64,000 bases of DNA. Origin: Leishmania mexicana MHOM/GT/2001/U1103 (taxonomy: Eukaryota > Euglenozoa > Kinetoplastea > Trypanosomatida > Trypanosomatidae). Position 1 is the first letter of the stretch; every line of letters begins with the position of its first letter. Shown piece after piece: positions 31,407-41,343 of this stretch. A program made the position numbers and the translations under genes. Under the pieces are notes generated by a model. The model worked only from the letters and a program-made list of their open reading frames with translations. It was not told where the DNA came from and did no database searches. The stretch is taken from positions 142,001 through 206,000 of the forward strand of contig NC_018325.1 in the NCBI RefSeq assembly GCF_000234665.1. The letters run 5' to 3'.

Positions 31407-32618
31407 TCAACGCAGTCGCCGCCCGTGTGACAGGTACTCGTACACTCGCTCATCACGATCACGCTTGCGGTGCGCGGTCGCATGCGTGTCGGCAGCGGCA
31501 GATGCACGCACCGCATCGGTGCTATCGCTTCGCTTTGTAGCGCACTCCTCCGTGTATATGCCCAGTGGCGGTATGCATGCACCCACGGATGCGGGCACCG
31601 ATGAAGACGCCGAGGGAGCCTGCGCCTCCGCGCCAGGAACAGAAACCTCCTCTGTTCGAGGGCGACGTAACGGCGGTGCAGCGCCGGTGGATGTCATCTC
31701 GGCAACACCGTGCGCCTCCTCCTCCAACATACTCTTCTCGTGCTGTCCCATGGCTGTCACCGTCAAGCTATCTGCTGTGCGCTTACGGTCGCCGAACCTT
31801 GTGACGCCGGCGGGTACAGACGGGTACCAGGTCAGCGCCAGCGGCGGCGGTGCCAGCACGTCGTCAGCAGTGAGCTGCGTGATGAAGCTGGAGTACCGCC
31901 CCTCGGTGTACGCTGCGTACAGTGCCTGCAACGTCCGCGAGGACAGCGGGGAACGGGGTTCGCCGCGGTTTTGCTGCTGCTGCTGACGGGCAAGGGCTGC
32001 TGTAATGGGATCCACATGTGATGTGACGCCGAAGGACCCTTCGGCGGCGGCAGCAGCGAGGGGGTGCATATACAAGCGCTGGACGTCGCGGTTCGCCCCA
32101 CATCGCTCGGTCTGCACTTCACCTTGCTTGGCAGCCTCGTCTTCCTCAGCGCCAGCGTCGGCAACGATGCCGTGGTCAATCTCTGCGGGAGTGACCACGC
32201 CGGTCTCCCTCACTGAAAGCAGCAGACCTGATGGAGGAGGGCCAAAGGAAGGCGCCGACTGCAAGTGGCAATCATGGCTGTCACTGATGAGTGGAGCAGG
32301 CACGAGTGCTGAAGGTGCGTCACTGGTCACACCGCTTTCAGGCGTCGAGACTGCCAGTGGATAGCACGAAGGGCCTTCTCGGCTGACGTGCTCGCCATTC
32401 GTAATATCGGTTGATGACGCAGCAGCCACTGTAGCTGCAGCAGCTTTGTACATGTGCGGCTGTGACGGCACCACAACCGTCGACATGTATGTGCTGCCGT
32501 CAGCTTCCGGCATCGCGTATACCGCCAGCGGTGCTGCGCTGAAGGGCACACGCGACGTCATGGACTCCAAGACGTTGGCCTCCACTGTGTGTGTGTGTGT
32601 TGGTGGTGTTGCCGTCAT
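31407..32618 (-). CDS. Hypothetical protein, mostly disordered, basic C-terminus
   Basis: 403 residues from the ATG at 32618; a longer frame would start with GTG. ATG 32561 (MTSRVPFS) is an alternative that removes a His-Thr repeat encoded by a GT microsatellite. The protein is Ala/Ser/Pro/Thr-rich with low predicted order. One more ordered block sits around residues 200-290: VQRLYMHPLAAAAAEGSFG, a Gln run, TLQALYAAYTEGRYSSFITQ and LALTWYPSVPAG. The C-terminus is basic (HRKRDRDERVYEYLSHGRRL), possibly nuclear or RNA-binding. No known domain is recognised. Coding status is supported by codon usage like its neighbours, the long frame and its position in the array. Confidence 0.65.
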   Translation of the reverse strand: MTATPPTHTHTVEANVLESMTSRVPFSAAPLAVYAMPEADGSTYMSTVVVPSQPHMYKAAAATVAAASSTDITNGEHVSREGPSCYPLAVSTPESGVTSDAPSALVPAPLISDSHDCHLQSAPSFGPPPSGLLLSVRETGVVTPAEIDHGIVADAGAEEDEAAKQGEVQTERCGANRDVQRLYMHPLAAAAAEGSFGVTSHVDPITAALARQQQQQNRGEPRSPLSSRTLQALYAAYTEGRYSSFITQLTADDVLAPPPLALTWYPSVPAGVTRFGDRKRTADSLTVTAMGQHEKSMLEEEAHGVAEMTSTGAAPPLRRPRTEEVSVPGAEAQAPSASSSVPASVGACIPPLGIYTEECATKRSDSTDAVRASAAADTHATAHRKRDRDERVYEYLSHGRRLR

Positions 32619-33680
32619 ACGGAGTAATGCTGCTGGTGAGGCGAGGGAAGGAGAAGGGCAGGTGAGGCTGAGGAGTGCACCTCCCTCACCTCCGTTTTCC
32701 GTCCTCTCTATGCTGCTCAGCAGCGCGTTGTGCACACACACACAGTGAGAGATGCTTATCGTGCGAGCTGGGCTCTACTTCACGCAGTATGCAGCGCGGG
32801 AGATAACACAGCGCGAGCAGGAGTGGGCGATGTGTGTGCACGTGTGGGAAGAGAGAGCGAGAGCGAGGAAGGGAGAGAACGAGAGAGAGTGGGCAGACTG
32901 GCGTGAGTGCGGCACAGACAGAGGTGGGGTGGATGGAGTGAGGTGTGGGACGTGCCCCGGCCGCACGACGCAAGCGCAGCTCCTGTTTGGAAACCCCTTG
33001 CCGCGACGCTGATGGTGGCTGCGTCAGCGCACCCGTCATCCGTCCTCTGGGACTCGACGTCGTCGATGCAACCATGCGTTGCACAAAGTTCCGCCCCCCC
33101 CCTCCGCGTTGCCACGACATGCATTCTCCGTGAGAAGCCACTTGTGTGCCCATCAAAAGTCGTGCTAGCGCTCCATTCGGATCTCTTCCGCCCTTTGGTT
33201 TTTCCTTGACTTCGTTTTAGGGTGACCACTCTGCGCGAACGACAGCAACGCCACACTACACAGAACGCCCCGCACACAAAGCGCGCGCGTGGACGGCTGC
33301 GGCATCACGGAGCCCTCGCTCACGCAACGCCACACCAGCCCCGCGTGTTCGCGTCAGCGCACATGAGAGACACGCCCACGCTGTATCGGGTAAAAAGAGG
33401 ATGTAAAACCCACAAGAGGCGAGAAGCCGAAAAAAGTCGCCGGGGAGGCGCCACGATCCATCATCGCTGCCGTCCATCTCGGTCCATTTCACAACTCGAT
33501 GGCTGCTGATCTGATCGACATCCATCTACCCACACACATCCATGGCTCCACCTCAAGCTTCTGTCCAAGCGTAGACACGCCGTCACGCATTACCCCTGCC
33601 ATCTGGCGTCACAGCACTCCCATTGGAACTACATTGCGCACGAGCGTGTCCTGTGCACAGCCCGCCGTAGATGCCATACC
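32619..33680. other. Intergenic region, ~1 kb
   Basis: No gene supported. The purine-rich 32845-32895 segment (GA-rich) is a pyrimidine tract on the coding strand and could direct trans-splicing. The rest shows no structure recognised. Confidence 0.45.
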
Positions 33681-35291
33681 CTACGCATGCGCCAGCGCCT
33701 CGGGTGTGAGCACGGTTATCGCCACCTTCGACGAGGGTACCTCCTTCACCACTGCCGCAAACGCCTCACGGGATGCCGCGCCACAGAGCACCATGACGGG
33801 CACAGGAGTTACTGGAGATGATGGCAACAGCATGCCACCTTTCTCTGACGCTTCGGACTCGCCATCCTCTGATACTGCGGTGCCCTTTGCCGGTTTCGCC
33901 GCACTCGCCACGTCGCGTGCCATATCCGTTGTCACCGCCTCGAGGAGTGCAGCGAGAAGATGCTCCGGCTCCAACAACGCGTCCACGAGTACGTCTTCGA
34001 TGAGGGTGGAGGGTCCCGAAACCTCCTTGCAGGTCTGCACGTACGCTTCATGCGACTCCGGCGCCATGCCATTACGTAGCAGGAGTTTCACGCTGACGCC
34101 GCCGCCCCGCATGGGATGTTGCCTGAGTAACGCCCTCAGCTCAGCACTTGAAACGGAGGTGCAGTCCACGATAGCCATAAACCGCTGGTGGCCTTGAGTG
34201 GCCCGTACGCGCACGTAACCCTCGAGCTGAAAGGTGCCGCGCAGCTCTGCGTCCTTGGCGAACGCCTCCTGCCACGTGGACGGACGTCCATCGGCCAGAC
34301 CCGATTGAGCTGGCAACAGCGGTGCCACCTGGTCGACATCCGTCCACACCGGCAGCTGGTGGCCGCGGCCAAGTGTGTGCAAGGCGTACTGAAGGGCAGC
34401 GGACGCCTCGTTGGTCCCTGGAGCACCAGACGGGGCTTGTGTCTTGGCTGATGCATCTGCTGACGCCCGCCAGGTTACCGAAACGCTGTTGTATCCGGTA
34501 CGGTGGTACAGCACCTCACCTGTCACGGCAGACCGTGTCACTGTCAAGATAGAGCTGAAGCGCCTGTGTACCAGCTGCGCGAGGGAGTTGACACCACTGT
34601 ACCTTGTAGACCAAACGGGGGCATACGTCTCTAAGATCGGCCAGTTGCTTCGCAGACGTGCGAGCAGCTCCTGCTCCGTCCAGCCCTCGAACGGAATCTG
34701 AGTTGCCACCTGGCAGAGGGTAGAAGTCCAGTTAAACGGCACGACACTCATCACACGATCCTTCGCGTTGCCGCCTCTCCCGTTTTCGATGCCGGTCAGG
34801 GTGAAGTAGCAGTGGAGCTGCAGTGATCGCCAGACGGCTGCCCGCCACACAGCAGCAGTCGTCGATGGTCCAAGCCCGTTCCCTGCACTCGCCGCCTTCG
34901 TGTCCACAAAGCCACAGTGCCGCTCAAAGACGCTCTCCATCTTTTCCGCCGGCGCTGCTCCGTGCCCGGCAGCCAGGCGCAGAAGGCGGAGCATTTCCTG
35001 CTTGCGGCCAGCGACGCGCTGCAGCATGTCATTCGGTACGCCATCGCTTGCCAAGGAGCCGGCTGTTGCGGATGTGGCGCAGTGCCGACGCCGGGTATCG
35101 AGGTTAGCGACAGTTCTCTCTGGGGTGCCTTCGCTGGAGGACGCCGCAGGCGCACGGAGGCACTGATGCGACGACAGCGGTAGCCTTGAGGTCACCGTGG
35201 CAAGAGTTCGGCGAGCGCTGCATGCGGAGCCACAGACATACCCCGCCACGGCACATGTGGACGCGGTTGGGGCACCCCTACGCAGCAGCAT
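33681..35291 (-). CDS. Hypothetical protein with mitochondrial presequence
   Basis: 536 residues, ATG at 35291. The first 50 residues (MLLRRGAPTASTCAVAGYVC onward) are Arg/Ser/Ala-rich with no acids, a typical kinetoplastid mitochondrial targeting sequence. The mature part is globular: WRSLQLHCYFTLTG near 155, then FEGWTEQELLARLRSNWPIL, VNSLAQLVHRRFSSILTVTR and a later RFMAIVDCTSVSSAELRALL. No catalytic motif is recognised. The composition and large size are like accessory proteins of mitochondrial RNA processing or the mitoribosome in trypanosomatids, but that is inference. The C-terminal 100 residues are Ala/Glu/Val-rich. Confidence 0.75.
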   Translation of the reverse strand: MLLRRGAPTASTCAVAGYVCGSACSARRTLATVTSRLPLSSHQCLRAPAASSSEGTPERTVANLDTRRRHCATSATAGSLASDGVPNDMLQRVAGRKQEMLRLLRLAAGHGAAPAEKMESVFERHCGFVDTKAASAGNGLGPSTTAAVWRAAVWRSLQLHCYFTLTGIENGRGGNAKDRVMSVVPFNWTSTLCQVATQIPFEGWTEQELLARLRSNWPILETYAPVWSTRYSGVNSLAQLVHRRFSSILTVTRSAVTGEVLYHRTGYNSVSVTWRASADASAKTQAPSGAPGTNEASAALQYALHTLGRGHQLPVWTDVDQVAPLLPAQSGLADGRPSTWQEAFAKDAELRGTFQLEGYVRVRATQGHQRFMAIVDCTSVSSAELRALLRQHPMRGGGVSVKLLLRNGMAPESHEAYVQTCKEVSGPSTLIEDVLVDALLEPEHLLAALLEAVTTDMARDVASAAKPAKGTAVSEDGESEASEKGGMLLPSSPVTPVPVMVLCGAASREAFAAVVKEVPSSKVAITVLTPEALAHA

Positions 35292-35555
35292 GGCGCAGTC
35301 CGCGAAACACTCGTGCGTGTGTGGAGCTCTGAGTCCCGCTAGCAGTTGTTGATGGTCTCTCTCTCACACACTCAAGACAGACAGAGACAGACAGACGCCG
35401 ATCTGTGAGGAGCAGGAAGATGGGGGACCCTTGGAGAGTGCACAAGCCAGTGTGCCAGGAGCACACTGGCGGACAAGAACCAAAACGCGCAAGAAGAGAT
35501 ATATAAAAGGGCATTGTCAGCGGAGCGAAGCGGAGCGAAGCGGAGGTGGAGGAGG

Positions 35556-35588
<33 letters not shown>

Positions 35589-36113
35589 CCATCGACTGCC
35601 GTGGATGCGGGAGCTTGGCAGGAAGCACACAAGACAGGGAGGGATGCAGCGACGCACACATGCATATCATGGAGGTGTCACACGTGTCGGTGTCTCCTCC
35701 CTTCCCTTCCCCGAGAGAGAGAGAGACAGAGCGCCTTACTCGCTTTGCCGTTGCGGTTAGTGCGGAAAAGATGGGTAGACCACAGCATGTAGACGACGTT
35801 AGTGTCCGTGTGTTAAACCGAATATTTCTTAACAGTGCATCGCTGTCGGTGCTGCTGTGGGAGGGGAGGGTGGGAAGAAGGGAGAGAGCTTTCCCACTTT
35901 AACGTCGATCCGCTGATCGCTGCGATGGATGTCCTCGTGGACGCTCACGCATCGCATCACAGACGCAGAAAGAGAGAGAGCGCCAGAGCCAGAGTCGTAC
36001 GGGTGTGTGGGTGCGTGCGGAAAACACCCGCATGCGGAAAGAGCGGATCGCAGTCCTGTACATCTCCAGCCGTTTCTCTCCCTCTCTCCCCTTCGGCGAC
36101 AGCGGGGCTGTGG
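35292..36113. other. Intergenic region with (GT)15 and 10-bp tandem repeat
   Basis: GT repeat at about 35558-35587 and about 2.5 tandem units of AGCGGAGCGA just before it (35520-35545). A GA run sits near 35715-35727. No gene. Confidence 0.55.
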
Positions 36114-38186
36114 TTACACCTCCTGCAGCGTGTACTTCCACAGCCGCTGCTTCAACTCGTGGATGTGGCTCACTGGCACACGGAACAGCACCACCTCACC
36201 GTTGCTCCCACCCTCTTCGCGAATGTCCTGTAAGAGTGCCTTCAACGGCTCATCCAGGTTGGCGTTAAAGACGTGCATCGCAGATGGCACCTTTACATTC
36301 GGCTTCGTGTAGCGGAACGGGTTGCGCACCACGAGTTTCATGGAGGTCAGCGCCACATCAGAGGCACCAGCGTTGGTCGCAGCAGACGTCTTAACCTTCC
36401 CGCCCCTCAGTGCATCCGCCGACACACCGGCGGCAGCAGCCAAGGCGGGACCCAGGGCCTTGAACACGACGTGCGTGGACTTTGCGATGGCGTCCACCAC
36501 GGTGGCTTCCGACGCATCATGCAGCAGGATGCACCGACCAGGCCGACCGACGCGGGCCGTACGTCCAGCGCGGTGCACGAACGTGTCCGAGGCCAGCGCG
36601 TCCCGTGGGAGGCTCAGCATGAGAACAGTGTCCACCTCCGTAAAGTCAAGCCCGCGAGCCGCGATATCGGTGCACAGCAACACCTGCGCGACACCGCAGT
36701 TAAAGTCTTCGATGGCAGCCATACGATCTAGCTCGTCCTTCTGCGCCGTGAGGACACGCACGATGAGCGACGACGACGATGCAGCTGCGCCAGCGGCCCC
36801 AGCGCTCTTACCGTTGCCTTTCTTGCCGCCTTTCTTCGCGCTGGACGACGTCGTCGTCCTCGTCTCAGTAACCCCCGCGTTCGCTGTCGTCGACGTGTGC
36901 AGACCGGCCTCCAGCGCCGTCAGCTGCTTCAGTGTGCCGAAGACAATAACACGGCCATTAAAGGCAGTGTTCTCCGTCAGCAGACGGGTCGCCGTCCGCA
37001 CGCGGTCCGCCACGCTGCATGTCTGATGGAAGCACTCGAGATGCGGCGGCAACTTCGCCGATCCGACGGTGACGAGTTGGTAGTAGTACTTTTTCACTCC
37101 CAAGAAGCCAGCCTTTAGCACCCAGTTAGGGATGGTCGCCCCGCAGAGAACGTAGTGGTGCGCGCGGAAGTCGTTCAGCAGCCCGTCCGCCAACGAGCCG
37201 TTTGCCTTGCGGATGAACTTTAGCAGGTTCTTCATGCGCCGACCCATCGCAGAGAAGCGCGGACCCAGGGTGATGTCCACCTCATCCACAACAATCGCAC
37301 GCACAAGAGAGGGAGAGATGATCCCTGCTTCGCGCGTGTCCCCGTGGCCGGCGATCGCCTCGTCTTCATTGTCATCAGACATGGACGCCGCCGCGTCGCC
37401 ATCATCGTCGTCGTCCTCCTCCTCCGCTGCTGCAGCTGCGGCTTGCTGCGGCTTCCTCGCGCTGCGGGGACGCTTCTTACCAGCCAGATGGGCATCTCGC
37501 TGCGCCTCCGCCTCCTCGACGGCAGTTGCGGCGGCGGCGACACGGTGGCCGCGGATCGCCTCGTCAATGCTGCACAATGTCCCAACAAGGATGTCGACGA
37601 CCCTGCCGTCGGACGTGGGATGCAAGTCGTCGAAGCCGGCCACGGCAATGCGCAGGGTGGTTTTCTTACCGTAGATCTTCTCCAGCACACTCTTCGTCTG
37701 CATAGCGAGGTCATTGCTGAAGACGAACACCAGCAAGAAGGGACCGGCAGCAGCGCCGACGGTTGCAGGCTTCTGGTGCTGCTCCAGGAGAAGATGGCGC
37801 TCAATCAGCGGCAGGGCGTAGGCAAGGGTCTTGCCGCTGCCGGTGCGACTGTGCAGAATGACGTCGCGACCGTTGAAGATACCGCGGTAGCACTGCGCCT
37901 GGCACGGCAGCAACGCCTCGAAGTTCATCGTCTTCTGGAGTACCTTGGCCGTCGAGGCCGTCATGAGCGCCGTCTTGACGGAGTTGGCGGGGTGATGGGG
38001 GTCGGCCAGCGCCTCCTCAGCCTCCTTTCGCGAGAAGTGCAGCTTCTCCACAATCACCTCCCTCTGGAGGCGGTCAAAGGAGGTGTCCACGCGTTCGTCC
38101 GTGTGAAAGACAACGGTGCCCGTCTTCTTGGTCTTCCTCCGGTGACGGTGCGCACCGTCCGCCGTTTCCCAGCTGTACACGCTCAT
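36114..38186 (-). CDS. DEAD-box-family ATP-dependent RNA helicase (DEVD variant)
   Basis: 690 residues, ATG at 38186. Two RecA-like domains carry the helicase motifs in order: Q-motif-like LLPCQAQ (92-98), motif I SRTGSGKT (113-120), a divergent Ia (SNDLAMQ in place of PTRELAxQ), Ib region ILVGTLCSID, motif II VDEVD (in place of DEAD), motif III CGAT (in place of SAT), motif IV VIVFGT, motif V TDIAARGLD and motif VI HRAGRTAR. A large Ala/Asp/Glu-rich acidic insertion separates Ib and II, and a Lys/Gly/Ser-rich insertion lies between IV and V. A C-terminal extension of about 120 residues follows motif VI. No clear presequence. ATP-binding and hydrolysis residues are kept, so activity is expected; the RNA target is unknown. 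Confidence 0.9.
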   Translation of the reverse strand: MSVYSWETADGAHRHRRKTKKTGTVVFHTDERVDTSFDRLQREVIVEKLHFSRKEAEEALADPHHPANSVKTALMTASTAKVLQKTMNFEALLPCQAQCYRGIFNGRDVILHSRTGSGKTLAYALPLIERHLLLEQHQKPATVGAAAGPFLLVFVFSNDLAMQTKSVLEKIYGKKTTLRIAVAGFDDLHPTSDGRVVDILVGTLCSIDEAIRGHRVAAAATAVEEAEAQRDAHLAGKKRPRSARKPQQAAAAAAEEEDDDDDGDAAASMSDDNEDEAIAGHGDTREAGIISPSLVRAIVVDEVDITLGPRFSAMGRRMKNLLKFIRKANGSLADGLLNDFRAHHYVLCGATIPNWVLKAGFLGVKKYYYQLVTVGSAKLPPHLECFHQTCSVADRVRTATRLLTENTAFNGRVIVFGTLKQLTALEAGLHTSTTANAGVTETRTTTSSSAKKGGKKGNGKSAGAAGAAASSSSLIVRVLTAQKDELDRMAAIEDFNCGVAQVLLCTDIAARGLDFTEVDTVLMLSLPRDALASDTFVHRAGRTARVGRPGRCILLHDASEATVVDAIAKSTHVVFKALGPALAAAAGVSADALRGGKVKTSAATNAGASDVALTSMKLVVRNPFRYTKPNVKVPSAMHVFNANLDEPLKALLQDIREEGGSNGEVVLFRVPVSHIHELKQRLWKYTLQEV

Positions 38187-39024
38187 GGATGACGGCGGTG
38201 GTGGGGACTGCGGGTATGGATAACGGAGAGGGGGGCCCGCAAGACGGTCTTTTAGCGGATGTGCGTGACTCGGAATATGTCTTCACCAGTTGTGTGCGTG
38301 CGCGCGGGCGTGCAGCGGTGGTGACGTGTCCTGCGTGTTCTCGCTATGTCTCTGGGTACGCAAGAGAGAAAGCCGTGGAGACGGACGAGGAAGCGGGGGT
38401 GGGGGTGGAGGGTTGCAGGGCCCGTAGTTGCAGAGCCATCTCGACAGAGGGGGTTCGGGTGTGGGAGGATAGAGAGAGGGAGAAAGGGGAGGTCGTGGGA
38501 GGAAGTCGCAGCATCACCAGTCTCGGACCGTCGTTGAACGCGCACACACCCACAGGTCAGTGTCGGGGGTAAGCTGCGAAAGCCACCCAAAGCAAGAGAA
38601 CAGTCACAGCTGTAGTGGTGCCACAAGGCACAGCGCTGCAAACCCTTGGGGTCTGAGCTTCACGCGGTGATGTGGAGAGAGGCGGCACAGAGCGTGCGCC
38701 GTATCTTGTGTATGTGTTCGCGTCTGTAAGGGATGCTGACGCAAACTCCCGCGTCTGCCGTCCTGTACGCCACTCTCGTTTCCTGCGCTGGAAGAGCGAC
38801 AGAGATGGACGTCTCTGCTTGGCTTCTCATGAGTAGCACCGCGCAGCGGATACGGCGAGGTGATAGGGAACGGAAAGCCAGACTGCGTCACCCCCCCCAC
38901 CCGCCACCACCACTAACCCCGCTGCTGCCCATAGTCACCTCTAGATCAGCGCGCCCACCTTGCTTATGGGGTTGTGCGACGTGCCGGCACGCGGTAAGAA
39001 TCCTCGCTGACGAGAGAGAAGTGC
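38187..39024. other. Intergenic region, ~0.8 kb
   Basis: No gene seen. A G/A-rich block at 38390-38500 gives pyrimidine tracts on the coding strand for the helicase gene. Confidence 0.45.
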
Positions 39025-41343
39025 TCACAATATCATCACGTCTTCTTCGGGACTCACCTCAGTGATGCTTGCACACCTCCGCTGCGGAACCCATACTATC
39101 GCGTCGTCCTCCTCGACGCACACCGTCGTCACCTCCCTGACCGCGCGTGTCGGCACAGACACCGTCTCTGCAGCAGAGGCGCTAGGAGCCGCTGTGGCTC
39201 TACAAAAAAGGTCCTCGAGCGTACGCATCAGCGGTGGGGATGAAGCGCCAGCTAAACCCGCGGACTTCTCCCGCTGGCATGCCGTGTCGCTCCCCTTGAC
39301 CTCTGGAGCCTCGCCGAGATGGACGTCGAAGTCGACGCAGTCATCGCTGACGTTTTCGTCCTCGTCACCATCGTCGATCTCCACGACGACCTCTCGTCCC
39401 AGCCCACGCGCAACTTCTCCGTCTCGTGAGCCGCTGCGGCGTCGCCTCCGCAGTACACCTCCGCCAGGCACGGCTGTGCGGCTGGCCTTTGTCCGTGCAG
39501 ATGCTGCCGCGCTGGCCGAGAGCGCCGAAAACATGTCCACCAGGGAACGCTGCGGTGCCGCCGACGTCTCTCCGTCAGCACCGCCTGTGATGCCGTCGTT
39601 GCTCCCCTCCGTCGCCTGCAGTGGACGCGGACGAAGCCCGATGATGGAGAGTTCAATAACATGGAGTGGAGGCATCGTCAACACACCGCTCGAGGGCGCG
39701 GCAGTGCCCGGTGGTGCATCGGGTACATCACTCGGAGGTTTGGTGAGGATATGCGGCGACGGCAGTGGAGTCAGCGATGCCGCCCTCCGCTCGCCTCCTT
39801 TGCTCCCCGTGGTCACCTTCCGCATAAGCTTCACAAGTTCGCGCAACCCCATGCCTGCAATCTCCTTGGCGTCCCGCACGCTCGTCGGAAGAGGCACTTG
39901 CGCTCGATAAGACCGAGCGTGCTGCCCACGACGCGCCTGCTCTGGGGTGACGTGCGTGCGAAACAGCAACACCAAACTTCGGCCCTCTTTGTGGTAGCGC
40001 GACTCGTACTCGCTAAACCGGTGCCACAGCTCCCCTGCCAGTGGCGCCATCCACAGCTGCGCTGCTGACCACGAGCTGCACGCTGGATGGAAGATCTTAC
40101 TCGCCCTCATCCCCCGCGGCAACGCCGGATCAGCGACAGTGTCACCACCCAGGCCGCGCAAGCGGTAGAAGACGTACTGCGATGTGGTGTGTGCAGCCAA
40201 CCCTTGGAAGTTCCTCTCCATGGATGGCGAGGCAGCGCGCCCCCGTTTCCTGCCATATAATCGACCCACCCGCCCCTCCGTGTCATCCTCAGCATCCTCG
40301 CCGTCGCCCACATCACACGCCCCGTCAAGCTTGCACAGCTGCGCAAGCGGCACAAGCCACGCCTCGCGGCACTCCGTCACACCGCCGCACACAGCGCTCA
40401 CAGCGGCGCCGAGCTTGCCACCAAACCCGCGCACCCCACTCAGCGGCAGCTCAAACAGCGCACTCGCGCTCCGGTCAGGCAACAGCAGCGTCTGCTGGTT
40501 CGGCTTGTGTGTCGCGCTGATGCACTTCGCAAGCACGCGGTTGTGCGCGATCCCGGCAGAGCAGTCGTAGTGCAGCTCCGCGTAGATGCGCTGCCGCAGC
40601 CGGTGCACAACGCGCGACGCAGCGCACAGCAGCAGGCACCGCTCCGCGTACGCAGCGTCGTCCGCGCCAACGCAGAATGCGCGGCTTCCCTCCAGCTCAG
40701 CGCCGCACTCGCCGCGCACCAGGGCGCGCATCGGCTCGTCGAACACAGCAGCCAGCGACGTCCCCCGCGCGCCGAACCACGCCTCCATCTCCGCGCGCCG
40801 GTCCTCAATCAGCCGCGTCGACGGCTCCATCACGTCCGCCAGCGGGTCCAGCGAGGCACCCGCGGCGGCAGCGCGCACCTCCGCCAGCTCCCGTCGCGCC
40901 GCCTCCGTCACGTCAATGTACGCCTCATCAATGCTGCCTTTCTCAACTTGTATCCCGGGAGTTGCAGCGAGGATCGAGAAGACCTGTCGGCTCGCATGTC
41001 GGTACGGCTCAAGAGATATCTTGTAGGAGTCCTGCACAGGATGCGGGTGGTACTGGCTCACAGACTCGCCCATTCGATAGCTGGGCGAAAGCGCGACAAC
41101 GAGTCCAGGACACAGTGCCTGTGCCTCAGCTACGTTGTTAAACCGCTTCACCCCACGCGCACGGGCCGGGTAGTTCACCGCAATGAGGCTGCCCCACTGA
41201 GCAACCACGAGAGGCGTCACGCGGCAGTCCACGCCGAGGCGCACCGCCTCCACCTGAGCGTAGAAGCAGTCCATGTCAATGTGCGCGATGCACCGCATCG
41301 GATCCGCACCGGACAGGCAAGAAGAGGTAGGGAGAAGTGCCAT
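39025..41343 (-). CDS. DNA polymerase eta (Y family, translesion synthesis)
   Basis: 772 residues from the ATG at 41343; 27 upstream codons are excluded as leader. The polymerase bypasses UV photoproducts and other lesions. Catalytic motifs: HIDMDCFYAQVE (D23, with D25) and GSIDEAYID (D139, E140), the three metal-binding acids of Y-family enzymes. SLIAVNYPARARGVKR (near 52-67) contains the finger residues typical of eta/Rad30. HNRVLAKCISATHKPNQQT is the thumb/helix-hairpin-helix region. A little-finger domain follows. The C-terminal third is disordered and Ser/Asp-rich. It holds PIP-like segments (QRSLVDMF near 575; RTLEDLF later) but no evident ubiquitin-binding CCHH zinc finger. Large family-typical inserts occur in the palm. 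Eta rather than kappa or Rev1 is favoured by the N-terminal motifs. Confidence 0.92.
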   Translation of the reverse strand: MALLPTSSCLSGADPMRCIAHIDMDCFYAQVEAVRLGVDCRVTPLVVAQWGSLIAVNYPARARGVKRFNNVAEAQALCPGLVVALSPSYRMGESVSQYHPHPVQDSYKISLEPYRHASRQVFSILAATPGIQVEKGSIDEAYIDVTEAARRELAEVRAAAAGASLDPLADVMEPSTRLIEDRRAEMEAWFGARGTSLAAVFDEPMRALVRGECGAELEGSRAFCVGADDAAYAERCLLLCAASRVVHRLRQRIYAELHYDCSAGIAHNRVLAKCISATHKPNQQTLLLPDRSASALFELPLSGVRGFGGKLGAAVSAVCGGVTECREAWLVPLAQLCKLDGACDVGDGEDAEDDTEGRVGRLYGRKRGRAASPSMERNFQGLAAHTTSQYVFYRLRGLGGDTVADPALPRGMRASKIFHPACSSWSAAQLWMAPLAGELWHRFSEYESRYHKEGRSLVLLFRTHVTPEQARRGQHARSYRAQVPLPTSVRDAKEIAGMGLRELVKLMRKVTTGSKGGERRAASLTPLPSPHILTKPPSDVPDAPPGTAAPSSGVLTMPPLHVIELSIIGLRPRPLQATEGSNDGITGGADGETSAAPQRSLVDMFSALSASAAASARTKASRTAVPGGGVLRRRRRSGSRDGEVARGLGREVVVEIDDGDEDENVSDDCVDFDVHLGEAPEVKGSDTACQREKSAGLAGASSPPLMRTLEDLFCRATAAPSASAAETVSVPTRAVREVTTVCVEEDDAIVWVPQRRCASITEVSPEEDVMIL

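Noticed and set aside
39062..39910. 282-codon rightward frame antisense to polymerase eta
   Set aside because: Shadow of a gene with clear catalytic motifs on the other strand.
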